Assembly: GCA_933228675.1 (NCBI GenBank)
Contig: OW121742.1
Span: 18,823,850-18,887,849 of the forward strand
Source of the DNA: Stomorhina lunata
Taxonomy: Eukaryota > Arthropoda > Insecta > Diptera > Rhiniidae
Reading direction: 5' to 3'
DNA: 64,000 bases
The notes below the pieces were generated by a model. The model did not search any database. It was not told the DNA's origin and saw only the letters and a list, made by a program, of their open reading frames with translations. A program made the position numbers and the translations under genes. Of the stretch, positions 13,401 through 28,400 are shown piece by piece (position 1 is the stretch's first letter; the number at the start of each line of letters is the position of its first letter).

Positions 13401-16400
13401 GATAACAGAAGCAACTATAAAATCTGTAATGGAAAATCGATAAATTTATAAGATAATTTGACGGGTATATTTCTTAGGTTTAGTTCTTAACTTTGTAGAA
13501 CGCTTTAAATATTAAGTTTGTTTCTTAAGTTTTTTTGGGGCAAATTGACAAATAATTAAGAAAATTAAGAAATAAGACAGAAGGAAATATGATTCTGCCA
13601 AAATTTGATTTTTGTATTTGTATTTCAAAACAAGGTTTGCTTTTTTTAATTTACTAATTACACAGACCAACAAGATTATTTTGCGGCACGAGACTTGTTG
13701 ACTAAATCTAAATAACTTTGGTCTGCTTAATCCAAAAATGGCATTGGCTTACAAGTTGTCTTTAGTTTTCGAGATATACATATATTTTTCCAAAAAACAG
13801 TTTTTTTTTTGCAAAAAAATGTTAATATAACTCCAAAAAGGTTTGTTATAATGACCTAAAAAGAAAAAAACAATATTTGAGAACAATTTGATCTTTAAGT
13901 CATCTTTATATTTTTTTTAATCCTCTCAGTCGTTTTAGAGATACTGTAGAATTTACACCGAATAAATTATACTTTAAAAATTTTTTCGTTTTTAAAAATC
14001 TTAAAAAAATAGTAGAAACATCAAAAGTTAATTTTTTTCTATTACACTGGTCAACAAGAAAAATTATTTTGAAGTCTAACTGTTAAATTTCGATGTACTA
14101 TGACCTCAAGTACAAAAAATAAAATTTTATGGACACGATTTTTTTTAATTTTTTTCTAAAAGGTCGTTCACAAAGGTCGTTCCATTGATTTTATCATATC
14201 TTGGGAATGGCTTATCTAAATTCTTGAAAGGCAACAACGACTGATTCATAACAAAATTTTCTTTAAACCCTAAAAAGACAATTTTTTATATGTTCAACGA
14301 TTGTTAAGTTTTTCACATAAAAATGTAAAACAAAATTTTTTTTAGCAAAATCGAAAAATTTGTATTTTTCAAAAATTGATAAAACATTGAAGATTTCAAA
14401 AACTTACCATTTTCCAGGTCTTAAAACTGTAAATATTATAAATAACCGAATCTTAGTATGATAATGCTGAGAATCTTTAAATATATTGTTAGAACAACTT
14501 GAAGGCAATACCATGGCCTAATTTTGTTTTTTTTTTCCTAATTATGGCAAATAATTTTTCAATTATATAAATATTAGTAGTGCAAAAACCGTTTTTCTAA
14601 AAAAAAAATTATATCTCAAAAACTAGAGCCACTACAAAAAAAAAATTTTGTATAGCTGTGTTGTAGTATTTTTATTATATAGAAAATATACTGGACTGGT
14701 GTTTTATTAAAAGACAAAGTTCCTTGAACAAGTTTTTTCTTAAGTCTTTTGTTTAGAATAGATACATATGCGATGATAATAAAAGAAACCCTAACGAATT
14801 TAACTAAAAGGAGTTTTAACTAAAACATAATTATACCCTTCACCACCATAGGTGGAAAGGGTATTATAAGTTTGTGCTGATGTTTGTAAGGCATAGAAAT
14901 ATTTATCTTAGACCCACCTTTTAGTATACCAATAGACTTAGAATCACTTTCTGAGTCGATGCCCGTCCGTCTGGCTGGCTGGATGGCTGGACCCCCATGT
15001 AAACCTTGTAATCAAACTACAGGTCGCAATTCTAAAGATAGTTTGATGAAATTTGGCACAGACATTTAAATGTATGTATATTAAGAAGAATATTATTTAG
15101 GTTAATTTGCTAAACAACGATGACAATACCCATGTCTAAAAAATTTACTTGAAAGAAAAAGAACAATCCATAAGTCAACAGACACATAAAAGTATTTCTT
15201 TAAAAAGATTAAAGAAATTTTAATGAAAAAAAATATAAATCTTCTACTAAGCATCGGACAATTTTAAATTCCTGCCTTTTTAGTCAGATATTTTAGAAAA
15301 CTATCCAAGATATTTTTTTTTTTAAAGAAACAGAAAATTGTTAAATAAATGTCTAAAAAGCATATGTGACACGTTTATATACCAATTTTGGCACAAAAAG
15401 CCGGTAAACATTTAGACTTAGTCTGTCCGCCTGTATGTCTATACATATGTCAAAAAGCTGACTAACAGTTCGTCCGTCCATCAATCCATTCGGCCATCTA
15501 TCCATCCATGAAACTTTTTTCCAACTCCTAGTAGATGTTAAGTTTTGTTTTACTTGCAAGTGGTATTCATTCACTTAACTTTACGTTTACTGCTACCAAA
15601 TGAAGTTATTATGACATAAATGCACGCATCAGATTGTTAAGATTGTAGATTGACATCTGTAATGTTGAATATATGTAGAAAAAAACAATTTACTCGTAGA
15701 AGAACACAATGTACAAATATTCAATATAAATATCTAGATGTTTGAATGTTTTAAAGTCTTTTAGAAATAACAAAAAACATTTGAAGTCCAGAAATCTTTA
15801 AACTTTCATGCGTACCAAAGTGTCTGTCTGTCCGTCCATTTGAACGTCTGTATGTCCATCTATTGTATACGTCTGTCCGTCTGTCTTAGGACTTTGTAAG
15901 TTAAGCATTTGAACGTAAGTTTACTTACGAGATGGATGAATTCTTACGGTATTATTACCAAAGTCTATGCATTGTTTTTTTTTTGTTCACTGAATATAGT
16001 AAAGAATAGTTAAAGTTTACTGAAGTAGACATTTCAAATATTTCTGTACGTGCTGCTGCTATTTTATGTTAAGACATTGTTGTGAATGAAGGCTACAAGA
16101 ATAAATTGTTAGGAGTATCTTGGAGAAAGAAAAAAAAAATGCGTTTTCTTTAGATTGGTTTCTTCTTTAGAAACACATCACATTAGACAGACAAACAGAC
16201 GGACACAAGCAACAATAGCAGTGACAGTCAAAAGACTACTGGTAAAATGTTAACTAACTAAAATTGATGAAATTGAAAAAAAAATATCTGTTCGAAGAAT
16301 AATAAAAGGCAAAGAATTTTGAAAAGTTCTAAACGACTTTGAAGAGCGAGATAAGGAATTAAAAAAATTCTATAGAAACATTTTAATATGAAAAATTTTA

Positions 16401-19400
16401 TATACAGAAATTTCTAATAAGTAATATTTTCTACAGAAAAAATTTTAATTCAAAAAATCGAAAATAGAAAAATTTTTAATACGAAAAATTTTCTATAGAA
16501 AAATTTTTAATACGAAAAATTTTCTATAGAAAAATTTTTAATACGAAAAATTTTCTATAGAAAAATTTTTAATACGAAAAATTTTCTATAGAAAAATTTT
16601 TAATACGAAAAATTTTCTATAGAAAAATTTTTAATACGAAAAATTTTCTATAGAAAAATTTTTAATACGAAAAATTTTCTATAGAAAAATTTTTAATACA
16701 AAAATTATCTATAGAAAATTTCTGAAACGAAAAATTATCTAAAGAAAAATTTTTCATAGGAAACATTTTCTATAGAAAAATTTTTAATACGAAAAATTTT
16801 CTATAGAAAAATTTTTAATACGAAAAATTTTCTATAGAAAAATTTTTAATACGAAAAATTTTCTATAGAAAAATTTTTAATACGAAAAATTTTCTATAGA
16901 AAAATTTTTAATACGAACAATTTTCTATAGAAAAATTTTTAATACGAAAAATTTTCTATAGAAATATTTTTAATACGAAAAATTTTCTATAGAAAAATTT
17001 TTAATACCAAAAATTTTCTATAGAAAAAATTTTACTACGAAAAATTTTCTATAGAGATATTTTTAATACAAAATATTTTCTATAGAAAAATTTCTATTAC
17101 AAAATATTTTCTATAGAAAAATTTTTATAACGAAAAATTTTCTATAAAGAAATTTTGAATACAAAAAGTTTTATAGAAAAATTTTAACACAAAATTTTTT
17201 CTACAGAAAAACTTTTAATTCAAAAAATTTTCTACAGAAACATTTTAAATATGAAATATTTTTAATATGAAAAATTTTCTATAAAAAATTTTTTACCAAA
17301 TATTTTCTATAGAAAAATTTTGATACCAAAAAAATTTTATACCAACAAATTTTCCTTAGAATTTAATGTTAAAAATTTTTTATAGAACAATTTTTAATAT
17401 GAAAAATTTTCTATAAAAAAATTTTTAAAGAAAATTTTTTAATACGAAAAATTTTCTATAGAAAAGTTTTTAATAAGAAAAATTTTTTATAGAAACATTT
17501 TTATACGAAAAATTTTTTATAGAAAATTTTTAATACGAAAAATTTTCTATTGAAAAATTTTTAATACCAAACATTTTCTGTAGAAAAATTTTTACAACGA
17601 AAAATTTTCTATAAAGAAATTTTGAACACAAAAAATTTTATAGAAAATTTTAACACAAAAAATTTTTTAAAGAAAAACTTTTAATAAAAAAAAATTCTAA
17701 GGAAAAATCTTAAATACGAAAAATTTTTAATATGAACAATTTTCTATAAAAAATTTTGTACCAAAAAATTTTCAATAGAAAAATGTTTATACCAAAAAAT
17801 TTTTTATTTATTTATTTTTTGTTTTTTTTTGGAAAATTTTTAATACGAAAAATTTTTTATAGAAAATTTTTAATACAAAAATTTTCTATAGAAACATTTT
17901 TAATAAAAATTTTCTATAGAAAAATTTCTATTTAGAAAAATTTTTAAACGAAAAATTTTTTATAGAAAATTTTTAATATCAAAAATTTTCTACAGAAAAA
18001 TTTTTGATATGAAAAATTTTTTATAGAAAAAATTTTAATACGAAAAATTGTCTATAAAAAAAATTTTAACACGAAAGATTTTCTACAGAAAAATTTTTAA
18101 TACGGAAAATTTTTAATGTGAAAAATTTTCTAAAGAAAAAAAATCTCTAGCAAAATTTTTATTTTGAAAGTTTTTCTATAGAAGAAAAGAATTTTCTATA
18201 GAAATTTTTTTTATGTCAAAACTTTTTCTGTAGAAATATTTTTAATGTGAAAAGCTTTCTATACAAAAAATTTGAAAATTTTATATAGAAAAATTTAAAA
18301 AATTTTCTATAGAAAAATTTAAAAAATTTTTGTAGAAAAATTTAAAAAATTTTTATAGAAAAATTTGAAGAAATTTATATAGAAAAATTTGAAAAATTTT
18401 ACAATTTATTTTTAAAATTTTAAAATTTTCTAAAGAAAAATTGTAGATGTAAATAATATTTAATATGAAACATTTTTAAGATATAAAAATTTTCTAAAGA
18501 AAAATTTTTGAAACAAAAATTTTAAAATTTTTCTTTAGAAAAATTTGAAAAATTTTCTAAAAAATATTTGAAAAAATTTCTATACAAAAATGTGAAAAAT
18601 TTTCAATAGAAAAATTTCAAAAATTTTCTGTCGAAAAATTTTCTATAGAAAAATTTTAAAAATTTTCTATAGAAAAATTTGAAAAATTTTCAATATGAAA
18701 ATTTGAAAAATTTTCAATTAAAAAATTTGAAAAATTTTCAATATTAAAATTTGAAAAATTTTCAATATTAAAATATGAAAAATTTTGAATAGAAAAATTT
18801 CAAAAATTTTCAATAGAAAAATTTTAAAAATTTTCTGTACAAAAATTTTAAAAATTTTGTATAAAAAAATTAAAAATTTTTGTATAGAAAAATTTTAAAA
18901 ATTTTCTATAGAAAAATTTTAAAAATTTTCTATAGAGAAATTTAAAAAATTTTCTATAGAAAGATTTTAAAAATTTTATATAGAAAAATTTAAAAAAAAT
19001 TTCTATAGAAAAATTTAAAAAATTTTCTATAGAAAGATTTTAAAAATTTTATATAGAAAAATTTAAAAAAATTTTCTATAGAAAAATTTAAAAAATTTTT
19101 ATAGAAAACTTTTAAAAATTTTATATAGAAAAATTTTAAAATTTTTCTAAAGAAAAATTTGAAAAATTTTCTATAGAAAAAAGTTGAAAAAATTTATATA
19201 GAAAAATTTGAAAAATTGTATATAGAAAAATTTGAAAAATTTTCTTAGAAAAATTTTAAAAATTTTCTATAGAAAAAAATTTTTAAAATTTTCTATAGAA
19301 AAATTTAAAAATTTTTCTATAGAAAAATTTAAAAAATCCAAACCATTCTTTAAATTAAACTACCAGTGTAGCATACTCTTCTAAGCTATGAGCCATAAAA

Positions 19401-22400
19401 AATCAACTTCTAATAAACAATCGACGAGTACAACAATACAAGTAAACTCTCTTAGTCTTAATGTCAACTTCAGAACTAACTTCAGATATAATGTAACGTG
19501 CTTATAAAGTATGAGCCAAACAAGTGTATTAACGTTAACAGCAACAACAACTACAAAAACACCAGCAGCAATAGCACCAAAGACAACAGCAAAAACAACA
19601 AAACAGTGTTGTCGACATTAACAAAAACTAAGATACAAAACAAAAAAGAACTCTATCGTCTATCTATTATGCGTAGCACGTACAATTTATTTTAAACACG
19701 TCTAAAATTTTTTTCCATTATATTTTTATAAACTTAAGTATTATTGTCAAGATTAAAATCCATAATAAACTAAAGGTGCCAATAAGATATTGTTGTAGCT
19801 ATTTTTTATTCTCTTCCATACAATCAACAAAATAATTCCATACAAACTTAAACAAATAAAGCCATAATTTACAAAAGTTCATGTAAATTAGAAAAATATT
19901 TTTATTTAATAGCAAATCATTTTTCTCTTGCTCCTCCATTAGTCTTTGGAGGTAGAGGAAATATAATTAGTTTAAATAACATTTTACCCACATTTTTTCT
20001 AATACTTATAGAGGAAAACGTTCACTTGTTATTTTGCCACTTGTTAATTTTTATTAAGAAATACATTTTAGTTTAAGTTTTGCTTTACATTCGATTGGTT
20101 TGTGTTGCATTTCATTTTGAATTCATATCTATCTTCTCAACACAATTGACCCAATAAACCACCTTAATTTGTGTTATTTTTGTGGGGAAAAATTTATACA
20201 TTCAAATTTTTGTTTGTGCAGTTTTTCTAACTAATATTTTCAATATTAACCATATCAAGATGCAGTCAGAAAAAATGTTTAGGAAAAATATGTATAACGT
20301 AAAACAAACAACATTCAACCACATTAAAACAGCATATTATAATAAGACATAGAGTAACAAATAAATCCATAAAGCAATCTAATAGAGAAAAATGTTAGAT
20401 GACGTTGCAGTAATAGAAAGGAATTAAATTCTAAATTTTGTTAAACGAAAATTTTTCTATTGAAAAATTTTTTTTTATCGAAAATTTTTCTATTGAAAAA
20501 ATTTTGTTCTACGAAAATTTTTCTATAGAAACAATTTTGTTCTACGAAATTTTTTCTATAGAAAAAATTTTGTTAAACGAAAATTTTTCTATAGAAAAAA
20601 TTTTGTTAAATGAAAATTTTTCTATAGAAACAATTTTGTTCTACGAAATTTTTTCTATAGAAAAAATTTTGTTAAACGAAAATTTTTCTATAGAAAAAAT
20701 TTTGTTAAACGAAAATTTTTCTATAGAAAAAATTTCGTATAACAAAATTTTTCTATACAAGAAATTTTGTGGAACGAAAATTTTTCTAAAGAAAAAATTT
20801 TGTTAAACGAAAATTTTTCTATAGAAAAAATTTTGTTAAACGAAAATTTTTCTGTAGAAAAAGTTTTGTTAAATGAAATTTTTTCTGTAGAAAAAGTTTT
20901 GTTAAACGAAAATTTTTCTATAGAAAAAATTTCGTATAACAAAATTTTTCTATACAAGAAATTTTGTTAAACGAAAATTTTTCTATAGAAAAAATTTTGT
21001 TAAACGAAAATTTTTCTATAGAAAAAATTTTGTTAAACGAAAATTTTTCTATAGAAAAAATTTTGTTAAACGAAAATTTTTCTATAGAAAAAATTTTGTT
21101 AAACGAAAATTTTTCTATAGAAAAAATTTTGTTAAACGAAAATTTTTCTATAGAAAAAATTTTGTTAAACGAAAATTTTTCTATAGAAAAAATTTTGTTA
21201 AACGAAAATTTTTCTATAGAAAAAATTTTGTTAAACGAAAATTTTTCTATAGAAAAATTTTGTTAAACGAAAATTTTTCTATAGAAAAAATTTTGTTAAA
21301 CGAAAATTTTTCTATAGAAAAAATTTTGTTAAACGAAAATTTTTCTATAGAAAAAATTTTGTTAAACGAAAATTTTTCTATAGAAAAAATTTTGTTAAAC
21401 GAAAATTTTTCTATAGAAAAAATTTTGTTAAACGAAAATTTTTCTATAGAAAAAATTTTCTTAAACGAATTTTTGCAAAGTTTGTAACTAAATCTTTTGT
21501 TTTTTTTTTAATTTCATCAACTATGAAACCAAATCAAGTTTCTCGCTTAAGTCTTTTGTTAGAAATTTTTGACTAGAGTATACTTGAAACATAGCTTGAT
21601 AAGGACTTCACTCCTTTAAACAACATTCTCTCCTTTTTTAAGACTCTCGAATGTTTGAATATCAATTTTATATATTTTTTGCTATATTTTGATTTTCTAC
21701 ATAAGAAAAAACACGACAAGCAACAGGTTGCCAACATTAAAAATAACATGCAACATGTAGCAAAGTTACTCAAAAAAAACCAAAAACTCCTCTACTTACA
21801 TACCATTATTTTTATTATAGTTAAGTACTAGAATAAGGTGGTTTTTACAATTCTATGTTTTGTGTTACTTCTAATGCCTTTTCTAATGCTATTTGTGATT
21901 TTATTTGTTCGTCTGTCTGTCTGTTGGATGAATGAATGGGTATTTTTGTGCATTAAATTGCATTTCGCCACAAATAAGGTAGATTTATTACCAAAGTATC
22001 ATTTATTTTTTAATATAGACGAAGAAATAAAATCACCTTCTTTTTAGCTTCTAACTCCTTTTTGTACATTTTAAATTTGGTTTACAGTTTTTATAAGCAT
22101 TTACTGAATGTAATTGTTACTTGTAGTGTCTTTGAATCAAATGAAGCTGCAGTTTTAAAATTTGAAAATTTTGTTTTTAAATTTATTATTTGACTTTCAA
22201 ATGGTATAGAAATATTTTGAACAACAAGTGGCAAAAAAGGGAAGATTTTAATATTGGTGTTATTTTTTTTACCTAAAGTTGTTACCGCAAAAAATCGTGT
22301 TAATCGTGTTATTGCGGTTAAATGATTACAATTGAAATGATTTTTTTTTTTTGAAAATAGTTATGTGTTATTAATTTATAATTCGTTATTGTTGGGTTTC

Positions 22401-25400
22401 TTCCATTGTCTGTATATATTTTAGCTAACCTTTCTAATATTTATATTTTTGGTATTTTAATAATTTTTTGTGTTTTCTTATTGACAGGTTGTACAAAAGT
22501 TTATACCAAAAGTTCACATCTAAAGGCACACCAAAGGATTCATACAGGTAAGAATATAACAGAAATATAATATATATAATATTGATCAATATAATATTTT
22601 ATTGTTATTAAAAAGCTATTGTGATAATTGAAAGTAAAATTAGAAAAATTTTAATTACCAAAAGATAACTTTTATGTTAAGGTTTGTGTCTTAAGTCTTT
22701 TGTTAAAAAAATATAAAAACAAAGTTCAGTTTTTCGTTAAAACTAATTAAAATTCTGATTTAAAAGTAAAGTTTTGTATCTCACTCTTTTGTTTAAAATT
22801 GCTAAGAAATTGTCTATAAAAATTTATTGTGCAAAACAATTTTAATATAAAATAATAGACGTATATGTTTACTACAAAAAATTTTCAGCATAAAATTTTT
22901 CCAAAGAAAAATTTCAATATAAAATTTTCGATATAAAATTTTTTTATACAAAATTTCGATATAAAATTTTCCATAGAAAATTTTCGATATAAAATTTTTC
23001 AATAGAAATTTTTTATAAAATTTTTCTAGAGAAAATTTCTAAAGAAAATTTTCGAAAAAACATTTTTCTAAAGAAAATTTTCGAAAAAAAATTTTTGTAT
23101 AGAAAATTTTCGAAAAAAAAAATTCTATAGAAAATTTTCGATAAAAAATTTTCTTAGAAAATTTTCGGTAAAAAATTTTCTATAGAAAATTTTCGGTAAA
23201 AAATTTTCTATAGAAAATTTTCGGTAAAAAATTTTCTATAGAAAATTTTCGATAAGAAATTTTGTAGAAAACATTTTCGATAAAAAATTTTTTATAGAAA
23301 ATTTTCGATAACAAAATTTCTATAGAAAATTTTCGAAACAAAATTTTTCTGAAGAAAAATTTCGATAAAAATTTTCTATAGATTATTTTCGTCATTTTCG
23401 AAATTTTTCTAAAAAAAATTTTCTTTCGAAAAAAAAAAGTTTCTTTAGAAAATTTTTGAAAAAAATGTTTATAGAAAATTTTCGAAACAAAATTTTTCTG
23501 AAGAAAATTTTCGATAAAAAATTTTCTATAGAAGATTTTCGAAACAAAATTTTTCTGAAGAAAATTTTCTATAGAAAATGTTCGTCATTTCCGAAATTTT
23601 TAGCTAAATTGAAATAGAATTTTCTTTTAGAAAATTTTGATATAAAATTTTCTTAAAGAAAATTTTGATATAAAATTTTTTATAGAAAATTTTGAACATA
23701 GGAAATTTTTAATAGAAAATTTTGTACAAAGAAAATTTTTAATATAAAATTTTTCTATGGAAAATTTTCAACATAAATTTTTCTATAAAAAATTTTTGAT
23801 ATAAAATTTTTCTATAAAAAATTTTTAATATAAAATTTTTCTATAGAAAATTTACAATATAAAATTTTTGTAAAGAAAAAAAAAATTTTTTCTAAAAAAT
23901 TTTAAATACAAAATGTTTTCTATTGAAAATTTTCAATATTAAATTTTGCTGTACAAAATTTTCAATGTAAAATTTTTCTATAGAAAATGTTCGATACAAA
24001 ATTTTTCTATAGAAAACTTTCAAAATAAAATTTTTGTATAGAAAATTTACTATATAAAATTTTTCTATAAAAATTTTAAATACAAAATTTTTTGTATATA
24101 AAATTTTCAAAATAAAATTTTGCTGTAAAAATGTTCAATGCAAGATTTTTGTATAGAAAATTTTCGATTTAAAATTTTTGTATAGAAAATTTTCGATATA
24201 AAATTTTCCTATATAAAATTTTTCTATAGAATGTTTTTTGATATAAAATTTTTCTATAGAAATTTATTGATAGAAAATTTTTCTACAGAAAAATGTTTTT
24301 AGAAAATTTTCGTATAGAAAATTCTCGAAATAAAATTTTTCTATAGAAAATTTTGAATATTAAATTTTTCTGTAGAAAATTTTCGATGTAAACTGTTTCT
24401 ATATAAAATTTCTCTAAAAAAAAAAAAAATTCGATATAAAATTTGTCTAAAAAACATTTCGATATAAACATTTTCTGTATAAAATTTTTCTATAGAAAAT
24501 TTTCGGTATAAAATTTTTTTATAGAAAATTTTAAATATAAAATTTTTCTATAAAAAAATTTCAGTAAAAAATTGTTCTATAGAAAGTTTTCAATATAAAA
24601 TTTTTCTACAGAAAATTTTCAATTCAAATATTTTTCTATACAAAATTTTCAATACAAAATTTCGACATAAAATTGTGCTATAGAAAAATTTCAATATAAA
24701 TTTTTTCTATAAAAAGTTTAATATAACATTAACAAATTCTTTCAAAAAAATTTAGAAAATGTTCCATGTAAAATTTTTCTACAGAAAATTTTCAATATAA
24801 AATTTGCCTACAGAAAATTTTCGATACAAAATTTGCAATATAAAATTTTTTTATAGAAAATATTTAATATAAAATTTTTCTATAAAAAATTTTCAATTAA
24901 ATTGAAATCTCAAATTTTTCTAAAGAAAGTTTTCAATAAAAACTTTTCTATTGAAAATTTTTTATATGCAATTATTTTATAGAAAATTTTCAATATAAAA
25001 TTTTTTATGTTTTAGACAATTTTCGAAATAAAATTTTCAATATAAAATTTTTAATGTAAAATTTTTCTATTGAAAATTTGTAATTTAAATTTTATTTTAG
25101 AAAATTTTCAATCCCAAATTTTCTATAGAAAATATTTAATAAAAAATTTTCTATTAAAAATTTTTAGTATAGAAAATATTTAATAAAAAATTTTCTATTA
25201 AAAATTTTTAGTATATAATTATTTTATAGAAAATTTTCAATATAAAATTTTTAATGTAAAATTTTTCTTTAGTAAATTTTTAATTTAAATTTTATTTTAG
25301 AAAATTTTCAATCTCAAATTTTCTATAGAAAATTTTTAATAAAAATTTTCTATTAAAAATTTTTAGTATACAATTATTTTATAGAAAATTTTCAATATAA

Positions 25401-28400
25401 AATTTTTTATGTCTTTAGACAATTTTCGAAATAAAATTTTCAATATAAAATTTTTAATGTAAAATTTTCAATATAAAATTTTTAATGTAAAATTTTTCTT
25501 TAGTAAATTTTTAATTTAAATTTTATTTTAGAAAATTTTCAATCTCAAATTTTCTATAGAAAATTTTTAATAAAAATTTTCTATTAAAAATTTTTAGTAT
25601 ACAATTATTTTATAGAAAATTTTCAATATAAAATTTTTTATGTCTTTAGACAATTTTCGAAATAAAATTTTCAATATAAAATTTTTAATGTAAAATTTTC
25701 AATATAAAATTTTTAATGTAAAATTTTTCTTTAGAAAATTTTCAATTTAAATTTTATTTTAGAAAATTTTCAGTCTAAAATTTTCTATAGAAAATTTTCA
25801 ATAAAAAATTTTCTATGAAAAATTTTTAGTATACAATTATTTTGTAGAAAATTTTCAATATAAAATTTTCAATATAAAATTTTCGATTTAAAATTTGTCT
25901 TTAAAAAATTTTCGAAACAAAATTTTCAATATAAAATTTTCTATGGAAAATAAAATTATATAATAAATAATTATATAATAAATAAAAAATTTTTTTATAG
26001 AAAATTTTCAATATAGAATTTTTTTTATAGATAATTTTCATTATAAAGTTTTTGTATAGAGAATTTTTAATATAACATTTTTCTATAGGAAATTTTTGAT
26101 ATAAAATTTTTGTATTGAAAATTTTCGATATTAAATTTTTCTATAGAAAATTTTCGATATAAATTTTTTTTATAAAAAATTTTTGATATATAATTTTTCT
26201 ATAGAATATTTATATTAAAATGTTTCTATAGAAAATTATTAATATAAAATTGTTCAATAAAATATTTTTAATACAAAATTTTTTATAGTAAATTTTTAAT
26301 ATAAAATTTTATATATAAAAATAATTAATATAAAATATACAATATTTTCTATAGAAAATATTAAACTAAAAATTATCGATACCAAATTTTTAGAAAAAAA
26401 AAATTTTTAGAAAATTTTCGATATGAAAATTTTTAATAAATTTTCTTTTTTGTAGTAAATTTTCGATATAAATTTTTACTATTGAAAATTATTGATGTAA
26501 GATTTTTTATAGGTACTTTTTCTATAAATAGTTCCATAGAAAATTTTAAAAATAACTTTTTTCTGTAGTAAATTTTCGACATAAATTTTTACTATTGAAA
26601 ATTATTGATGTAAGATTTTTTTTTATAGAAAATTTTTCTATAAATAATTCCATAGAAAATTATAGATATAACTTTTTTATAGCTAAACCTCTAAAATAGT
26701 TTTTTTCTTATTTCCTCCTTTTTGAAACCGTCATAATCTCATTAATTTATTTAAACATCTGTAATAAATCTGGTTTCAAGCCGATTACATTCATTATCTC
26801 AATTATTTGATTAAATCTCATCTTGAAATATAAACAACATCTAAAATCTTCAAAATCGCCCCAGTAAAATAATGTTTAAGCTTAAAGAAAATATTTAAAC
26901 ATCATTACAGATGAGGAAAAAGACAGTAGCAGAAGCAAAAAAAAAATTAAAAAAAACATTTCTACAGTGTTTTTATAATGAAAACGAGGCACCTTTTTAG
27001 CAAACAACCAACATTAAACATAACAACAACAAAAGTCAAACAGCGAAATCATTAATACGGTAGTAAGAGTATGATTAGTAAAGAAGAAAATTGTGAGGAG
27101 GTAAAAAGAATTTAGTTTAAAGATTTCATAATGAGCTATGGACACGTTCTACTAACTAAAAATCTGTGTATAGAAAAAAAATTGTTTGATGCAACACGCC
27201 TCTCCGACTTAACAATGAAAAGAAAAGAACTAAACTGCATCCTTTACAAGTGTTTTCTTAGCATGATTTAAGATTTTTTCTTCTTTGTATATATTTATAC
27301 CTGATGAGGCTTTTGTCCGATGCACTTTATTGGCAAAATGTTTTTGCTGTTGTATTGTGGCTTTGTGGGTCACTGTGTTAAGTTTGTTGTACGTTACTTT
27401 ATACAACAACTACAACAACCAAAACAAGAGCAGCCAAAGAATCAGCATCAACAGAAGCTGTTGTTGCTTCAGCAACCAACTTCCAACAATCAAGAAGTCA
27501 GTCAGAGAAGCAAGTGAATGAATGAACAAACAATTTAACATAAACATACAAGTGGCAGTGGCAAAAATTCTTCATTGTTGTTGCCCTGCTGCTGCTGTTT
27601 GTTGCTTACAATACAAAACTGCCTCTTATAAATTAGGTTAAGTGATGAATGAACAACAAATGAACATATGTATGTATGTATGCAGTATCTAGAAGAATAA
27701 AACACATCCCAGTTACTAAGAATAAACCTCAGGTTTCTTCACTTCATCGGTTTATATATACAAATGCTTGAGATCTTGTTGTAACTGAATGGTCAGCAAA
27801 TGAAGTAGGAATAACATAATTTCGTTTATTTCTTTGTGTCTAAAAATTGGGGTAGTCAACACAAATGAAATTGTAAGAGGAGGTTTTTGCAACAATATAT
27901 TGCAATTTATTCTTTTGTTAAGAATTCTTTTGTTAAAAATTATTTTCAGTTTTAAGAAAGTTTTTTTCTTGTTTTTTTTTTAAACTTTTTAATTTTAATC
28001 TCCTTGATGATGTGGGCTGTTGATGAAAATGTTTAGTAAAATTTCAGAGAAAAGGGAAACCGACCATAATAAAAGTTATGAAGATCTTGTTATTGGAATT
28101 CGTGAGTAAAGAAAGTTCTGAAGAAGAATTCTGATACCAAAAATTGTTAAATGTTAAAAGAAAATTTTTTTTTTGATACCGCAAATTTTTTCTATCAAAA
28201 AAATTGATACCGAAATTTTTTTTTATAAAAAAATTTGATACCGCAAATTTTTTCTATAAAAAAAATTTGATACCGCAAATCTTTTCTATAAAAAAAATTT
28301 GATACCGCAAATCTTTTCTATAAAAAAAATTTGATACCGCAAATTTTTTCTATAAAAAAAATTTGATACCGTAAATTTTTTCTATAAAAAAAATTTGATA

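Larger units (their letters stand above)
12601..14837. other. Intronic sequence with old repeat traces
   Basis: Two related phrases, CCAACAAGATTATTTTG (13667) and TCAACAAGAAAAATTATTTTG (14050), suggest a decayed two-part repeat at 13.65-14.7 kb. Copies of the CTTAAG motif occur at 13035, 13169 (degenerate), 13516 (degenerate) and 14734. No gene is supported. Confidence 0.45.

Noticed and set aside
20438..21487. ORFs encoding an [11 protein letters not shown] repeat protein
   Set aside because: The 33-bp period is a multiple of three, so the frame is open by chance. No start context, splicing or domain supports translation.
27285..27521. Two overlapping 65-78-codon ORFs
   Set aside because: Low-complexity CAA/CAG intron sequence without domains.
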